Shown: in pieces, positions 13,161-27,611 of the stretch | Layout: the number at the start of each line of letters is the position of its first letter | How positions within the stretch are numbered: the first letter of the stretch is position 1 | From: Metopolophium dirhodum | Taxonomy: Eukaryota > Arthropoda > Insecta > Hemiptera > Aphididae | Direction: 5' to 3' | Length of the DNA: 64,000 nucleotides | Assembly (NCBI RefSeq): GCF_019925205.1 | Contig: NC_083567.1 | Span: 25,234,001-25,298,000 of the forward strand | Program-made: the position numbers and the translations under genes | The notes under the pieces: generated by a model | The model's input: only the letters and a program-made list of their open reading frames with translations | Told to the model about the DNA's origin: nothing | The model's database searches: none

Positions 13161-15513
13161 TTGCCTGCGGGCGCCAACACCCTCCTTCAATTTTTTTTTT
13201 TGTTATGTGACTAGTTGAATTTTTTGTATAGACTTTGAAACGTGTATTCCTACAATAATATTTTTTTTTAAATTTTTTTTTGTTTTCTAAAATGCATTTG
13301 CCTGCGGGCGCCAACACCCTCCTTCAATTTTTTTTTTGTTATGTAACTCTAGTTGAATTTTTTGTATAGACTTTGTAATGCGTGTATTCCTACAAAAATA
13401 TTTTTTTTTAAATTTTTTTTTGTTTTCTAAAATGCTTTTGCCTGCGGGCGCCCACACCCACCTTCAAATTTTTTTTTGTTATGTGACTAGTTGAATTTTT
13501 TGTATAGACTTTTTGAACATTGATAACCTGGTGCACTTTGAATAATCCATCATTAATGAACTAAATATTTTGAATAATTTTTTTCTGTTTAAGATTCTGG
13601 ACATTTAAGTTTGAAGTTTTTAATTTCAATTTTTTTTTGTTTTCTAAAATTCTTTTGCCTTTGGGCGCCAACACCCTCCTTCAATTTTTTTTTTTGTTAT
13701 GTGACTAGTTGAATTTTTTGTATAGACTTTTTGAACATTGATAACCTGGTGCACTTTGAATAATCCATCATTAATGAACTAAATATTTTGAATAGTTTTT
13801 TTCTGTTTAAGATTCTGGACATTTTAGTTTGAAGTTTTTAATTTCAATTTTTTTTTGTTTTCTAAAATTCTTTTGCCTTTGGGCGCCAACACCCTCCTTC
13901 AATTTTTTTTTTTTGTTATGTGACTAGTTGAATTTTTTGTATAGACTTTGTAATGTGTATTCCTACAATAATATTTTTTTTTGTTTTCTAAAATGCTTTT
14001 GCCTGCGGGCGCCAACACCCTCTATCAATTTTTATTTTTATTATGTAACTCTAGTTGAATTTTTTGTATATACATTTTGAACATTGATAACCTGGTGCAC
14101 TTTGAATAATCCATCATTAATGAACTAAATATTTTGAATGGTTTTTTTCTGTTTAAGATTCTGGACATTTTAGTTTGATGTTTTTAATTTCAATTTTTTT
14201 TCGTTTTCCAAAATGCTTTTGCCTGCGGTCGCCAACACCCTCCTTCAATTTTTTTTTGTTATGTGACTAGTTGAATTTTTTGTATAGACTTTGAAATGTG
14301 TATTCCTACAATAATATTTTTTTTTGTTTTCTAAACTGCATTTGCCTTTGGGCGCCAACACCCTCCTTCAATTTTTTTTTTTTGTTATGTGACTAGTTGA
14401 ATTTTTTGTATAGACTTTGTAATGTGTATTCCTACAATAATATTTTTTTTTTGTTTTCTAAAATGCTTTTGCCTGCGGGCGCCAACACCCTCTTTCAATT
14501 TTTATTTTTGTTATGTAACTCTAGTTGAATTTTTTGTATATACTTTTTGAACATTGATAACCTGGTGCACTTTGAATAATCCATCATTAATGAACTAAAT
14601 ATTTTGAATGGTTTTTTTCTGTTTAAGATTCTGGACATTTTAGTTTGATGTTTTTAATTTCAATTTTTTTTCGTTTTCCAAAATGCTTTTGCCTGCGGGC
14701 GCCCACACCCACCTTCAATTTTTTTTTTGTTATGTGACTAGTTGAATTTTTTGTATAGACTTTGAAATGTGCATTCCTACAATAATATTTTTTTTAAAAT
14801 TTTTTTTTGTTTTCTAAAATGCTTTTGCCTGCGGGCGCCCACACCCACCTTCAATTTTTTTTTTGTTATGTGACTAGTTGAATTTTTTGTATAGACTTTG
14901 AAATGTGCATTCCTACAATAATATTTTTTTTTTAATTTTTTTTTGTTTTCTAAACTGCATTTGCCTGCGGGCGCCAACACCCTCCTTCAATTTTTTTTTT
15001 GTTATGTAACTCTAGTTGAATTTTTTGTATAGACTTTGTAATGCGTGTATTCCTACAATAATATTTTTTTTAAAATTTTTTTTTGTTTTCTAAAATGCTT
15101 TTGCCTGCAGGCGCCCACACCCACCTTCAATTTTTTTTTTGTTATGTGACTAGTTGAATTTTTTGTATAGACTTTGAAATGTGCATTCCTACAATAATAT
15201 TTTTTTTTTAATTTTTTTTTGTTTTCTAAACTGCATTTGCCTGCGGGCGCCAACACCCTCCTTCAATTTTTTTTTGTTATGTAACTCTAGTTGAATTTTT
15301 GGTATAGACTTTGTAATGCGTGTATTCCTACAAAAATATTTTTTTTTAAATTTTTTTTTGTTTTCTAAAATGCTTTTGCCTGCGGGCGCCCACACCCACC
15401 TTCAAATTTTTTTTTGTTATGTGACTAGTTGAATTTTTTGTATAGACTTTGTAATGCGTGTATTCCTACAAAATATTTTTTTTTAAATTTTTTTTTGTTT
15501 TCTAAAATTCTTT

Positions 15514-15758
15514 TGCCTTTGGGCGCCAACACCCTCCTTTAATTTTTTATTTTAGTAATGTGACTCTAGTTGAATTTTGTATTGACTTGAAAATTGATGA
15601 TATCTTGGTGCCCTATGAATAATCATTCTTTAATGAAATAAATATTTTAAATAGTTTTTTCTGTTTAAGATTCTGGGCATTGTAGTTTGTACTTTGTAAT
15701 ATGTCATCATAAAGTTAAATTTATTCAGAATTTTTTTTTGGTTTCCTAAAATGCATTT
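15514..15758 (+). repeat. Diverged long satellite monomer (type L2), copy 3
   Basis: Same type as the copies at 10,793 and 12,917. It lies about 2.6 kb after copy 2, which fits the 2.6-kb local duplication. Its counterpart in the second 12.1-kb unit is at about 27,612, a shift of 12,097 bp. Confidence 0.75.
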
Positions 15759-18700
15759 GCCTGCGGGCGCCAACACCCTCCTTCAATTTTTTTTTTGTTA
15801 TGTGACTAGTTGAATTTTTTGTATAGACTTTGAAACGTGTATTCCTACAATAATATTTTTTTTTAAATTTTTTTTTGTTTTCTAAAATGCATTTGCCTGC
15901 GGGCGCCAACACCCTCCTTCAATTTTTTTTTTGTTATGTAACTCTAGTTGAATTTTTTGTATAGACTTTGTAATGCGTGTATTCCTACAAAAATATTTTT
16001 TTTTAAATTTTTTTTTGTTTTCTAAAATGCTTTTGCCTGCGGGCGCCCACACCCACCTTCAAATTTTTTTTTGTTATGTGACTAGTTGAATTTTTTGTAT
16101 AGACTTTTTGAACATTGATAACCTGGTGCACTTTGAATAATCCATCATTAATGAACTAAATATTTTGAATAATTTTTTTCTGTTTAAGATTCTGGACATT
16201 TAAGTTTGAAGTTTTTAATTTCAATTTTTTTTTGTTTTCTAAAATTCTTTTGCCTTTGGGCGCCAACACCCTCCTTCAATTTTTTTTTTTGTTATGTGAC
16301 TAGTTGAATTTTTTGTATAGACTTTTTGAACATTGATAACCTGGTGCACTTTGAATAATCCATCATTAATGAACTAAATATTTTGAATAGTTTTTTTCTG
16401 TTTAAGATTCTGGACATTTTAGTTTGAAGTTTTTAATTTCAATTTTTTTTTGTTTTCTAAAATTCTTTTGCCTTTGGGCGCCAACACCCTCCTTCAATTT
16501 TTTTTTTTTGTTATGTGACTAGTTGAATTTTTTGTATAGACTTTGTAATGTGTATTCCTACAATAATATTTTTTTTTGTTTTCTAAAATGCTTTTGCCTG
16601 CGGGCGCCAACACCCTCTATCAATTTTTATTTTTATTATGTAACTCTAGTTGAATTTTTTGTATATACATTTTGAACATTGATAACCTGGTGCACTTTGA
16701 ATAATCCATCATTAATGAACTAAATATTTTGAATGGTTTTTTTCTGTTTAAGATTCTGGACATTTTAGTTTGATGTTTTTAATTTCAATTTTTTTTCGTT
16801 TTCCAAAATGCTTTTGCCTGCGGTCGCCAACACCCTCCTTCAATTTTTTTTTGTTATGTGACTAGTTGAATTTTTTGTATAGACTTTGAAATGTGTATTC
16901 CTACAATAATATTTTTTTTTGTTTTCTAAACTGCATTTGCCTAAGGGCGACAACACCCTCCTTCAATTTTTTTTTTGTTATGTAACTCTAGTTGAATTTT
17001 TTGTATAGACTTTGAAACGTGTATTCCTACAATAATATTTTTTTTAAAATTTTTTTTTGTTTTCTAAAATGCTTTTGCCTGCGGGCGCCCACACCCACCT
17101 TCAATTTTTTTTTTGTTATGTGACTAGTTGAATTTTTTGTATAGACTTTGAAATGTGCATTCCTACAATAATATTTTTTTTTTAATTTTTTTTTTGTTTT
17201 CTAAACTGCATTTGCCTGCGGGCGCCAACACCCTCCTTCAATTTTTTTTTGTTATGTAACTCTAGTTGAATTTTTTGTATAGACTTTGTAATGCGTGTAT
17301 TCCTACAAAAATATTTTTTTTTAAATTTTTTTTTGTTTTCTAAAATGCTTTTGCCTGCGGGCGCCCACACCCACCTTCAATTTTTTTTTTTGTTATGTGA
17401 CTAGTTGAATTTTTTGTATAGACTTTGTAATGTGTTATCCTACAATAATATTTTTTTTTAAATTTTTTTTTGTTTTCTAAAATGCTTTTGCCTGCGGGCG
17501 CCCACACCCACCTTCAATTTTTTTTTTGTTATGTGACTAGTTGAATTTTTTGTATAGACTTTGAAATGTGTATTCCTACAATAATATTTTTTTTTAAAAT
17601 TTTTTTTTGTTTTCTAAACTGCATTTGCTTGCGGGTGCCAACAGCCTCTTTCAATTTTTATTTTTGTTATGTAACTTTAGTTGAATTTTTTGTATATACT
17701 TTTTGAACATTGATAACCTGGTGCACTTTGATTAATCCATCGTTAATGAACTAAATATTTTGAATAGTTTTTTTCTGTTTAAGATTCTGGACATTTTAGT
17801 TTGAAGTTTTTAATTTCAATTTTTTTTGTTTTCTAAAATTCTTTTGCCTTCGGGCGCCAACACCCTCCTTCAATTTTTTTTTTTGTTATGTGACAAGTTG
17901 AATTTTTTGTATAGACTTTGTAATGCGTGTATTCCTACAAAAATATTTTTTTTTAAATTTTTTTTTGTTTTCTAAAATGCTTTTGCCTGCGGGCGCCAAC
18001 ACCCTCTATCAATTTTTATTTTTATTATGTAACTCTAGTTGAATTTTTTGTATATACATTTTGAACATTGATAACCTGGTGCACTTTGAATAATCCATCA
18101 TTAATGAACTAAATATTTTGAATGGTTTTTTTCTGTTTAAGATTCTGGACATTTTAGTTTGATGTTTTTAATTTCAATTTTTTTTCGTTTTCCAAAATGC
18201 TTTTGCCTGCGGTCGCCAACACCCTCCTTCAATTTTTTTTTGTTATGTGACTAGTTGAATTTTTTGTATAGACTTTGAAATGTGTATTCCTACAATAATA
18301 TTTTTTTTTGTTTTCTAAACTGCATTTGCCTAAGGGCGACAACACCCTCCTTCAATTTTTTTTTTGTTATGTAACTCTTGTTGAATTTTTTGTATAGACT
18401 TTGAAACGTGTATTCCTACAATAATATTTTTTTTAAAATTTTTTTTTGTTTTCTAAAATGCTTTTGCCTGCGGGCGCCCACACCCACCTTCAATTTTTTT
18501 TTTGTTATGTGACTAGTTGAATTTTTTGTATAGACTTTGAAATGTGCATTCCTACAATAATATTTTTTTTTTAATTTTTTTTTGTTTTCTAAACTGCATT
18601 TGCCTGCGGGCGCCAACACCCTCCTTCAATTTTTTTTTTGTTATGTAACTCTAGTTGAATTTTTTGTATAGACTTTGTAATGCGTGTATTCCTACAAAAA

Positions 18701-21700
18701 TATTTTTTTTTAAATTTTTTTTTGTTTTCTAAAATGCTTTTGCCTGCGGGCGCCCACACCCACCTTCAAATTTTTTTTTGTTATGTGACTAGTTGAATTT
18801 TTTGTATAGACTTTGTAATGCGTGTATTCCTACAAAATATTTTTTTTTAAATTTTTTTTTGTTTTCTAAAATTCTTTTGCCTTTGGGCGCCAACACCCTC
18901 CTTCAATTTTTTTTTTTTGTTATGTGACTAGTTGAATTTTTTGTATAGACTTTGTAATGTGTATTCCTACAATAATATTTTTTTTTGTTTTCTAAAATGC
19001 TTTTGCCTGCGGGCGCCAACACCCTCTTTCAATTTTTATTTTTGTTATGTAACTCTAGTTGAATTTTTTGTATATACTTTTTGAACATTGATAACCTGGT
19101 GCACTTTGAATAATCCATCATTAATGAACTAAATATTTTGAATGGTTTTTTTCTGTTTAAGATTCTGGACATTTTAGTTTGATGTTTTTAATTTTAATTT
19201 TTTTTCGTTTTCCAAAATGCTTTTGCCTGCGGTCGCCAACACCCTCCTTCAATTTTTTTTTGTTATGTGACTAGTTGAATTTTTTGTATAGACTTTGAAA
19301 TGTGTATTCCTACAATAATATTTTTTTTTGTTTTCTAAACTGCATTTGCCTAAGGGCGACAACACCCTCCTTCAATTTTTTTTTTGTTATGTAACTCTAG
19401 TTGAATTTTTTGTATAGACTTTGAAACGTGTATTCCTACAATAATATTTTTTTTAAAATTTTTTTTTGTTTTCTAAAATGCTTTTGCCTGCGGGCGCCCA
19501 CACCCACCTTCAATTTTTTTTTTGTTATGTGACTAGTTGAATTTTTTGTATAGACTTTGAAATGTGCATTCCTACAATAATATTTTTTTTTTAATTTTTT
19601 TTTGTTTTCTAAACTGCATTTGCCTGCGGGCGCCAACACCCTCCTTCAATTTTTTTTTGTTATGTAACTCTAGTTGAATTTTTTGTATAGACTTTGTAAT
19701 GCGTGTATTCCTACAAAAATATTTTTTTTTAAATTTTTTTTTGTTTTCTAAAATGCTTTTGCCTGCGGGCGCCCACACCCACCTTCAATTTTTTTTTTTG
19801 TTATGTGACTAGTTGAATTTTTTGTATAGACTTTGTAATGTGTTATCCTACAATAATATTTTTTTTTAAATTTTTTTTTGTTTTCCTAAATGCTTTTGCC
19901 TGCGGGCGCCCACACCCACCTTCAATTTTTTTTTTGTTATGTGACTAGTTGAATTTTTTGTATAGACTTTGAAATGTGTATTCCTACAATAATATTTTTT
20001 TTTTAAATTTTTTTTTGTTTTCTAAACTGCATTTGCTTGCGGGTGCCAACAGCCTCTTTCAATTTTTATTTTTGTTATGTAACTTTAGTTGAATTTTTTG
20101 TATATACTTTTTGAACATTGATAACCTGGTGCACTTTGATTAATCCATCGTTATTGAACTAAATATTTTGAATAGTTTTTTTCTGTTTAAGATTCTGGAC
20201 ATTTTAGTTTGAAGTTTTTAATTTCAATTTTTTTTGTTTTCTAAAATTCTTTTGCCTTCGGGCGCCAACACCCTCCTTCAATTTTTTTTTTTGTTATGTG
20301 ACAAGTTGAATTTTTTGTATAGACTTTGTAATGTGTATTCCTACAATAATATTTTTTTTTGTTTTCTAAAATGCTTTTGCCTGCGGGGGCCAACACCCTC
20401 TTTCAATTTTTATTTTTGTTATGTAACTCTAGTTGAATTTTTTGTATATACTTTTTGAACATTGATAACCTGGTGCACTTTGAATAATCCATCATTAATG
20501 AACTAAATATTTTGAATAGTTTTTTTCTGTTTAAGATTCTGGACATTTTAGTTTGAAGTTTTTAATTTCAATTTTTTTTTGTTTTCTAAAATTCTTTTGC
20601 CTTCGGGTGCCAACACCCTCCTTCAATTTTTTTTTAGTTATGTGACTAGTTGAATTTTTTGTATAGACTATGAAATGTGCATTCCTACAATAATATTTTT
20701 TTTAAAATTTTTTTTTGTTTTCTAAACTGCATTTACCTGCAGGCGCCAACACCCTCCTTCAATTTTTTTTTTGTTATGTAACTCTAGTTGAATTTTTTGT
20801 ATAGACTTTGTAATGCGTGTATTCCTACAAAAATATTTTTTTTTAAATTTTTTTTTGTTTTCTAAAATGCTTTTGCCTGCGGGCGCCCACACCCACCTTC
20901 AAATTTTTTTTTGTTATGTGACTAGTTGAATTTTTTGTATAGACTTTTTGAACATTGATAACCTGGTGCACTTTGATTAATCCATCGTTAATGAACTAAA
21001 TATTTTGAATAGTTTTTTTCTGTCTAAGATTCTGGACATTTTAGTTTGAAGTTTTTAATTTCAATTTTTTTTTATTTTCTAAAATTCTTTTGCCTTCGGG
21101 CGCCAACACCCTCCTTCAATTTTTTTTTTTTGTTATGTGACTAGTTGAATTTTTGTATAGACTTTGTAATGTGTTATCCTACAATAATATTTTTTTTAAA
21201 ATTTTTTTTTGTTTTCTTAAATGCTTTTGCCTGCGGGCGCTAACACCCTCTTTCAAATTTTTTTTTGTTATGTAACTCTAGTTGAATTTTTTGTATATAC
21301 TTTTTGAACATTGATAACCTGGTTCACTTTGAATAATCCATCATTAATGAACTAAATATTTTGAATAGTTTTTTTCTGTTTAAGATTCTGGACATTTTAG
21401 TTTGAAGTTTTTAATTTCAATTTTTTTTTGTTTTCTTAAATGCATTTGCCTGCGGGCGCTAACACCCTCTTTCAATTTTTTTTTTGTTATGTAACTCTAG
21501 TTGAATTTTTTGTATAGACTTTGTATTGTGTATTCCTACAACAATATTTTTTTTTTAATTTATTTTTGTTTTCTAAACTGCATTTACCTGCGGGCGCCAA
21601 CACCCTTCTTCATTTTTTTTTTTGTTATGTGACTAGTTGAATTTTTTGTATAGACTTTGAAATGTGTATTCCTACAATAATATTTTTTTTTTTAATTTTT

Positions 21701-22730
21701 TTTTGTTTTCTAAACTGCATTTGCTTGCTGGTGCCAACAGCCTCTTTCAATTTTTATTTTTGTTATGTAACTTTAGTTGAATTTTTTGTATATACTTTTT
21801 GAACATTGATAACCTGGTGCACTTTGATTAATCCATCGTTAATGAACTAAATATTTTGAATAGTTTTTTTCTGTTTAAGATTCTGGACATTTTAGTTTGA
21901 AGTTTTTAATTTCAATTTTTTTTTGTTTTCTAAAATTCTTTTGCCTTCGGGCGCCAACACCCTCCTTCAATTTTTTTTTTTTTTATGTGACAAGTTGAAT
22001 TTTTTGTATAGACTTTGTAATGTGTATTCCTACAATAATATTTTTTTTTGTTTTCTAAAATGCTTTTGCCTGCGGGGGCCAACACCCTCTTTCAATTTTT
22101 ATTTTTGTTATGTAACTCTAGTTGAATTTTTTGTATATACTTTTTGAACATTGATAACCTGGTGCACTTTGAATAATCCATCATTAATGAACTAAATATT
22201 TTGAATAGTTTTTTTCTGTTTAAGATTCTGGACATTTTAGTTTGAAGTTTTTAATTTCAATTTTTTTTTGTTTTCTAAAAGTCTTTTGCCTTCGGGTGTC
22301 AACACCCTCCTTCAATTTTTTTTTAGTTATGTGACTAGTTGAATTTTTTGTATAGACTATGAAATGTGCATTCCTACAATAATATTTTTTTTAAAATTTT
22401 TTTTTGTTTTCTAAACTGCATTTACCTGCAGGCGCCAACACCCTCCTTCAATTTTTTTTTTGTTATGTGACTAGTTGAATTTTTTGTATAGACTTTGTAA
22501 TGTGTATTCCTACAATAATATTTTTTTTTGTTTTCTAAAATGCATTTACCTGCAGGCGCCAACACCCTCCTTCAATTTTTTTTTTTGTTATGTGACTAGT
22601 TGAATTTTTTGTATAGACTTTGAAACGTGTATTCCTACAATAATATTTTTTTTTAAATTTTTTTTTGTTTTCTAAACTGCATTTGCCTGCGGGCGCCAAC
22701 ACCTTCCTTCAATTTTTTTTTTAGTTATGT

Positions 22731-23652
22731 TTATGTATTATGCATACAGCAGTATTATTATTATTATTATGAACCTTTTACATAAAAACATAAATAATAC
22801 ACAAATACTGCCAAATATGTTTGGGTAGTTATTTATTATTTTGTAAGATATCATTAAGATTAACGATCATTTAGATAATCTTTACATTTGTAATTAGTAA
22901 TTACCGAATAAACCTTGAACAAATTACCTAATAAAAAAAATTATTTATACATGCATTTTTTTTTGTCATTCAGTACAACATTGAAGTATTAATAATAAAA
23001 AAGGTGAACTGGTGGATATCGCTCTGCTGTACAGTAGGTTACAAGTGGATCACTGTATAATGGATGGGATTAAATTTGAATTCAATGATATAATATCATT
23101 GTGTAAGAAAAACGATTCTGAGTGGAGACGGTATGTCAGTCTAGGTTTAAGACATTATATAGGTACTTATCTATAGTATTAAAAAAAATAATTGACCTAT
23201 AATAAATTCCAAATTAATCATATCACAATATCCATTAGGTTATTAACGCGTTATACATCAACAAAAAACCGTGATACTATCATAGATATAATATATTAGT
23301 ATACTTTAGAAGTTTCAAGTACCCACGAATAATATTATACAATCTCAACAAAATAACCGAAAAAATATTCTAAGTTTTTTCTTAACTCAAAATAATTTGC
23401 TAATTTTCGTGATTTTTCATTATTTTGTCAATTTTTGAACTTTAAATGCTTAACCACCAACAATATTCACTTTCTAATCGAACAAGATACTGAAGTTGAA
23501 AATCGAAGCATTATTTCGACTACTTATTGTGTACATAGACAAAAAAAAACACATCATTTTAAAATCAATACATTTATCGTTCCACTCAGAATCTAAAAAC
23601 TAAATTATCAGTTTGTTTTATCTTATTTTTCTATTTTACAATTTACTCATTT
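22731..23652 (+). repeat. Captured non-satellite segment, copy 1
   Basis: About 922 bp of ordinary AT-rich DNA interrupts the satellite, from 'TTATGTATTATGCATACAGC' and an (ATT)n run to 'CTATTTTACAATTTACTC', where the satellite resumes at 'ATTTACCTGCAGGCGCC'. Inside, a frame of about 66 codons (roughly 22,990-23,177) runs from an upstream stop to a TAG, with no good start. It overlaps a dispersed repeat also found, diverged, at about 48,210-48,500. The segment carries inverted motifs 'CGATTCTGAGTGGA' and 'TCCACTCAGAATC' about 470 bp apart, which suggests a non-autonomous element. Confidence 0.85.
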
Positions 23653-25094
23653 ACCTGCAGGCGCCAACACCCTCCTTCAATTTTTTTTTTGTTATGTAAC
23701 TCTAGTTGAATTTTTTGTATAGACTTTGTAATGCGTGTATTCCTACAAAAATATTTTTTTTTAAATTTTTTTTTGTTTTCTAAAATGCTTTTGCCTGCGG
23801 GCGCCCACACCCACCTTCAAATTTTTTTTTGTTATGTGACTAGTTGAATTTTTTGTATAGACTTTTTGAACATTGATAACCTGGTGCACTTTGATTAATC
23901 CATCGTTAATGAACTAAATATTTTGAATAGTTTTTTTCTGTCTAAGATTCTGGACATTTTAGTTTGAAGTTTTTAATTTCAATTTTTTTTTATTTTCTAA
24001 AATTCTTTTGCCTTCGGGCGCCAACACCCTCCTTCAATTTTTTTTTTTGTTATGTGACTAGTTGAATTTTTGTATAGACTTTGAAACGTGTATTCCTACA
24101 ATAATATTTTTTTTAAAATTTTTTTTTGTTTTCTAAAATGCTTTTGCCTGCGGGCGCCCACACCCACCTTCAATTTTTTTTTTGTTATGTGACTAGTTGA
24201 ATTTTTTGTATAGACTTTGAAATGTGCATTCCTACAATAATATTTTTTTTTTAATTTTTTTTTGTTTTCTAAACTGCATTTGCCTGCGGGCGCCAACACC
24301 CTCCTTCAATTTTTTTTTGTTATGTAACTCTAGTTGAATTTTTTGTATAGACTTTGTAATGCGTGTATTCCTACAAAAATATTTTTTTTTAAATTTTTTT
24401 TTGTTTTCTAAAATGCTTTTGCCTGCGGGCGCCCACACCCACCTTCAATTTTTTTTTTTGTTATGTGACTAGTTGAATTTTTTGTATAGACTTTGTAATG
24501 TGTTATCCTACAATAATATTTTTTTTTAAATTTTTTTTTGTTTTCTAAAATGCTTTTGCCTGCGGGCGCCCACACCCACCTTCAATTTTTTTTTTGTTAT
24601 GTGACTAGTTGAATTTTTTGTATAGACTTTGAAATGTGTATTCCTACAATAATATTTTTTTTTTAAATTTTTTTTTGTTTTCTAAACTGCATTTGCTTGC
24701 GGGTGCCAACAGCCTCTTTCAATTTTTATTTTTGTTATGTAACTTTAGTTGAATTTTTTGTATATACTTTTTGAACATTGATAACCTGGTGCACTTTGAA
24801 TAATCCATCATTAATGAACTAAATATTTTGAATAGTTTTTTTCTGTTTAAGATTCTGGACATTTTAGTTTGAAGTTTTTAATTTCAATTTTTTTTTGTTT
24901 TCTAAAATTCTTTTGCCTTCGGGTGCCAACACCCTCCTTCAATTTTTTTTTAGTTATGTGACTAGTTGAATTTTTTGTATAGACTATGAAATGTGCATTC
25001 CTACAATAATATTTTTTTTAAAATTTTTTTTTGTTTTCTAAACTGCATTTACCTGCGGGCGCCAACACCCTCCTTCAATTTTTTTTTTGTTTTA

Positions 25095-25261
25095 AATTGA
25101 TGATATCTTGGTGCCCTATGAATAATCATTCTTTAATGAAATAAATATTTTAAATAGTTTTTTCTGTTTAAGATTCTGGGCATTGTAGTTTGTACTTTGT
25201 AATATGTCATCATAAAGTTAAATTTATTCAGAATTTTTTTTTGGTTTCCTAAAATGCATTT
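25095..25261 (+). repeat. Truncated type L2 monomer at duplication junction
   Basis: This L2 monomer starts abruptly at 'AAATTGATGATATC' directly after 'TTTTTTTTTGTTTT' of an ordinary monomer. Its first 80 bp or so are missing. The chimeric junction marks the boundary between the two 12.1-kb units. Confidence 0.8.
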
Positions 25262-27611
25262 GCCTGCGGGCGCCAACACCCTCCTTCAATTTTTTTTTTG
25301 TTATGTGACTAGTTGAATTTTTTGTATAGACTTTGAAACGTGTATTCCTACAATAATATTTTTTTTTAAATTTTTTTTTGTTTTCTAAAATGCATTTGCC
25401 TGCGGGCGCCAACACCCTCCTTCAATTTTTTTTTTGTTATGTAACTCTAGTTGAATTTTTTGTATAGACTTTGTAATGCGTGTATTCCTACAAAAATATT
25501 TTTTTTTAAATTTTTTTTTGTTTTCTAAAATGCTTTTGCCTGCGGGCGCCCACACCCACCTTCAAATTTTTTTTTGTTATGTGACTAGTTGAATTTTTTG
25601 TATAGACTTTTTGAACATTGATAACCTGGTGCACTTTGAATAATCCATCATTAATGAACTAAATATTTTGAATAATTTTTTTCTGTTTAAGATTCTGGAC
25701 ATTTAAGTTTGAAGTTTTTAATTTCAATTTTTTTTTGTTTTCTAAAATTCTTTTGCCTTTGGGCGCCAACACCCTCCTTCAATTTTTTTTTTTGTTATGT
25801 GACTAGTTGAATTTTTTGTATAGACTTTTTGAACATTGATAACCTGGTGCACTTTGAATAATCCATCATTAATGAACTAAATATTTTGAATAGTTTTTTT
25901 CTGTTTAAGATTCTGGACATTTTAGTTTGAAGTTTTTAATTTCAATTTTTTTTGTTTTCTAAAATTCTTTTGCCTTTGGGCGCCAACACCCTCCTTCAAT
26001 TTTTTTTTTTTGTTATGTGACTAGTTGAATTTTTTGTATAGACTTTGTAATGTGTATTCCTACAATAATATTTTTTTTTGTTTTCTAAAATGCTTTTGCC
26101 TGCGGGCGCCAACACCCTCTATCAATTTTTATTTTTATTATGTAACTCTAGTTGAATTTTTTGTATATACATTTTGAACATTGATAACCTGGTGCACTTT
26201 GAATAATCCATCATTAATGAACTAAATATTTTGAATGGTTTTTTTTCTGTTTAAGATTCTGGACATTTTAGTTTGATGTTTTTAATTTCAATTTTTTTTC
26301 GTTTTCCAAAATGCTTTTGCCTGCGGTCGCCAACACCCTCCTTCAATTTTTTTTTGTTATGTGACTAGTTGAATTTTTTGTATAGACTTTGAAATGTGTA
26401 TTCCTACAATAATATTTTTTTTTGTTTTCTAAACTGCATTTGCCTTTGGGCGCCAACACCCTCCTTCAATTTTTTTTTTTTGTTATGTGACTAGTTGAAT
26501 TTTTTGTATAGACTTTGTAATGTGTATTCCTACAATAATATTTTTTTTTGTTTTCTAAAATGCTTTTGCCTGCGGGCGCCAACACCCTCTTTCAATTTTT
26601 ATTTTTGTTATGTAACTCTAGTTGAATTTTTTGTATATACTTTTTGAACATTGATAACCTGGTGCACTTTGAATAATCCATCATTAATGAACTAAATATT
26701 TTGAATGGTTTTTTTCTGTTTAAGATTCTGGACATTTTAGTTTGATGTTTTTAATTTCAATTTTTTTTCGTTTTCCAAAATGCTTTTGCCTGCGGGCGCC
26801 CACACCCACCTTCAATTTTTTTTTTGTTATGTGACTAGTTGAATTTTTTGTATAGACTTTGAAATGTGCATTCCTACAATAATATTTTTTTTAAAATTTT
26901 TTTTTGTTTTCTAAAATGCTTTTGCCTGCGGGCGCCCACACCCACCTTCAATTTTTTTTTTGTTATGTGACTAGTTGAATTTTTTGTATAGACTTTGAAA
27001 TGTGCATTCCTACAATAATATTTTTTTTTTAATTTTTTTTTGTTTTCTAAACTGCATTTGCCTGCGGGCGCCAACACCCTCCTTCAATTTTTTTTTTGTT
27101 ATGTAACTCTAGTTGAATTTTTTGTATAGACTTTGTAATGCGTGTATTCCTACAATAATATTTTTTTTAAAATTTTTTTTTGTTTTCTAAAATGCTTTTG
27201 CCTGCAGGCGCCCACACCCACCTTCAATTTTTTTTTTGTTATGTGACTAGTTGAATTTTTTGTATAGACTTTGAAATGTGCATTCCTACAATAATATTTT
27301 TTTTTTAATTTTTTTTTGTTTTCTAAACTGCATTTGCCTGCGGGCGCCAACACCCTCCTTCAATTTTTTTTTGTTATGTAACTCTAGTTGAATTTTTGGT
27401 ATAGACTTTGTAATGCGTGTATTCCTACAAAAATATTTTTTTTTAAATTTTTTTTTGTTTTCTAAAATGCTTTTGCCTGCGGGCGCCCACACCCACCTTC
27501 AAATTTTTTTTTGTTATGTGACTAGTTGAATTTTTTGTATAGACTTTGTAATGCGTGTATTCCTACAAAATATTTTTTTTTAAATTTTTTTTTGTTTTCT
27601 AAAATTCTTTT

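Larger units (their letters stand above)
11500..16700 (+). repeat. 2.6-kb tandem duplication inside the satellite
   Basis: Marker monomers at 12,181, 12,457 and 12,593 recur in the same order at 14,777, 15,053 and 15,189, a constant shift of 2,596 bp. They include the rare box change 'CCTGCAGGCGCC' and a private 'GGTATAGACTTTG'. The L2 monomers at 12,917 and 15,514 share the offset. The outer limits are approximate because ordinary monomers are too similar to place them exactly. Confidence 0.7.
12996..25094 (+). repeat. 12.1-kb satellite super-unit, copy A
   Basis: First of two adjacent, nearly identical blocks. Markers shift by a constant 12,095-12,097 bp between copies: 14,777 to 26,874, 15,721 to 27,818, 19,436 to 31,532, 20,234 to 32,330, 21,923 to 34,018 and 24,096 to 36,191. 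The unit contains ordinary and long monomers plus one captured non-satellite segment (22,731-23,652). Differences seen are mostly T-tract lengths and single bases. Confidence 0.85.
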
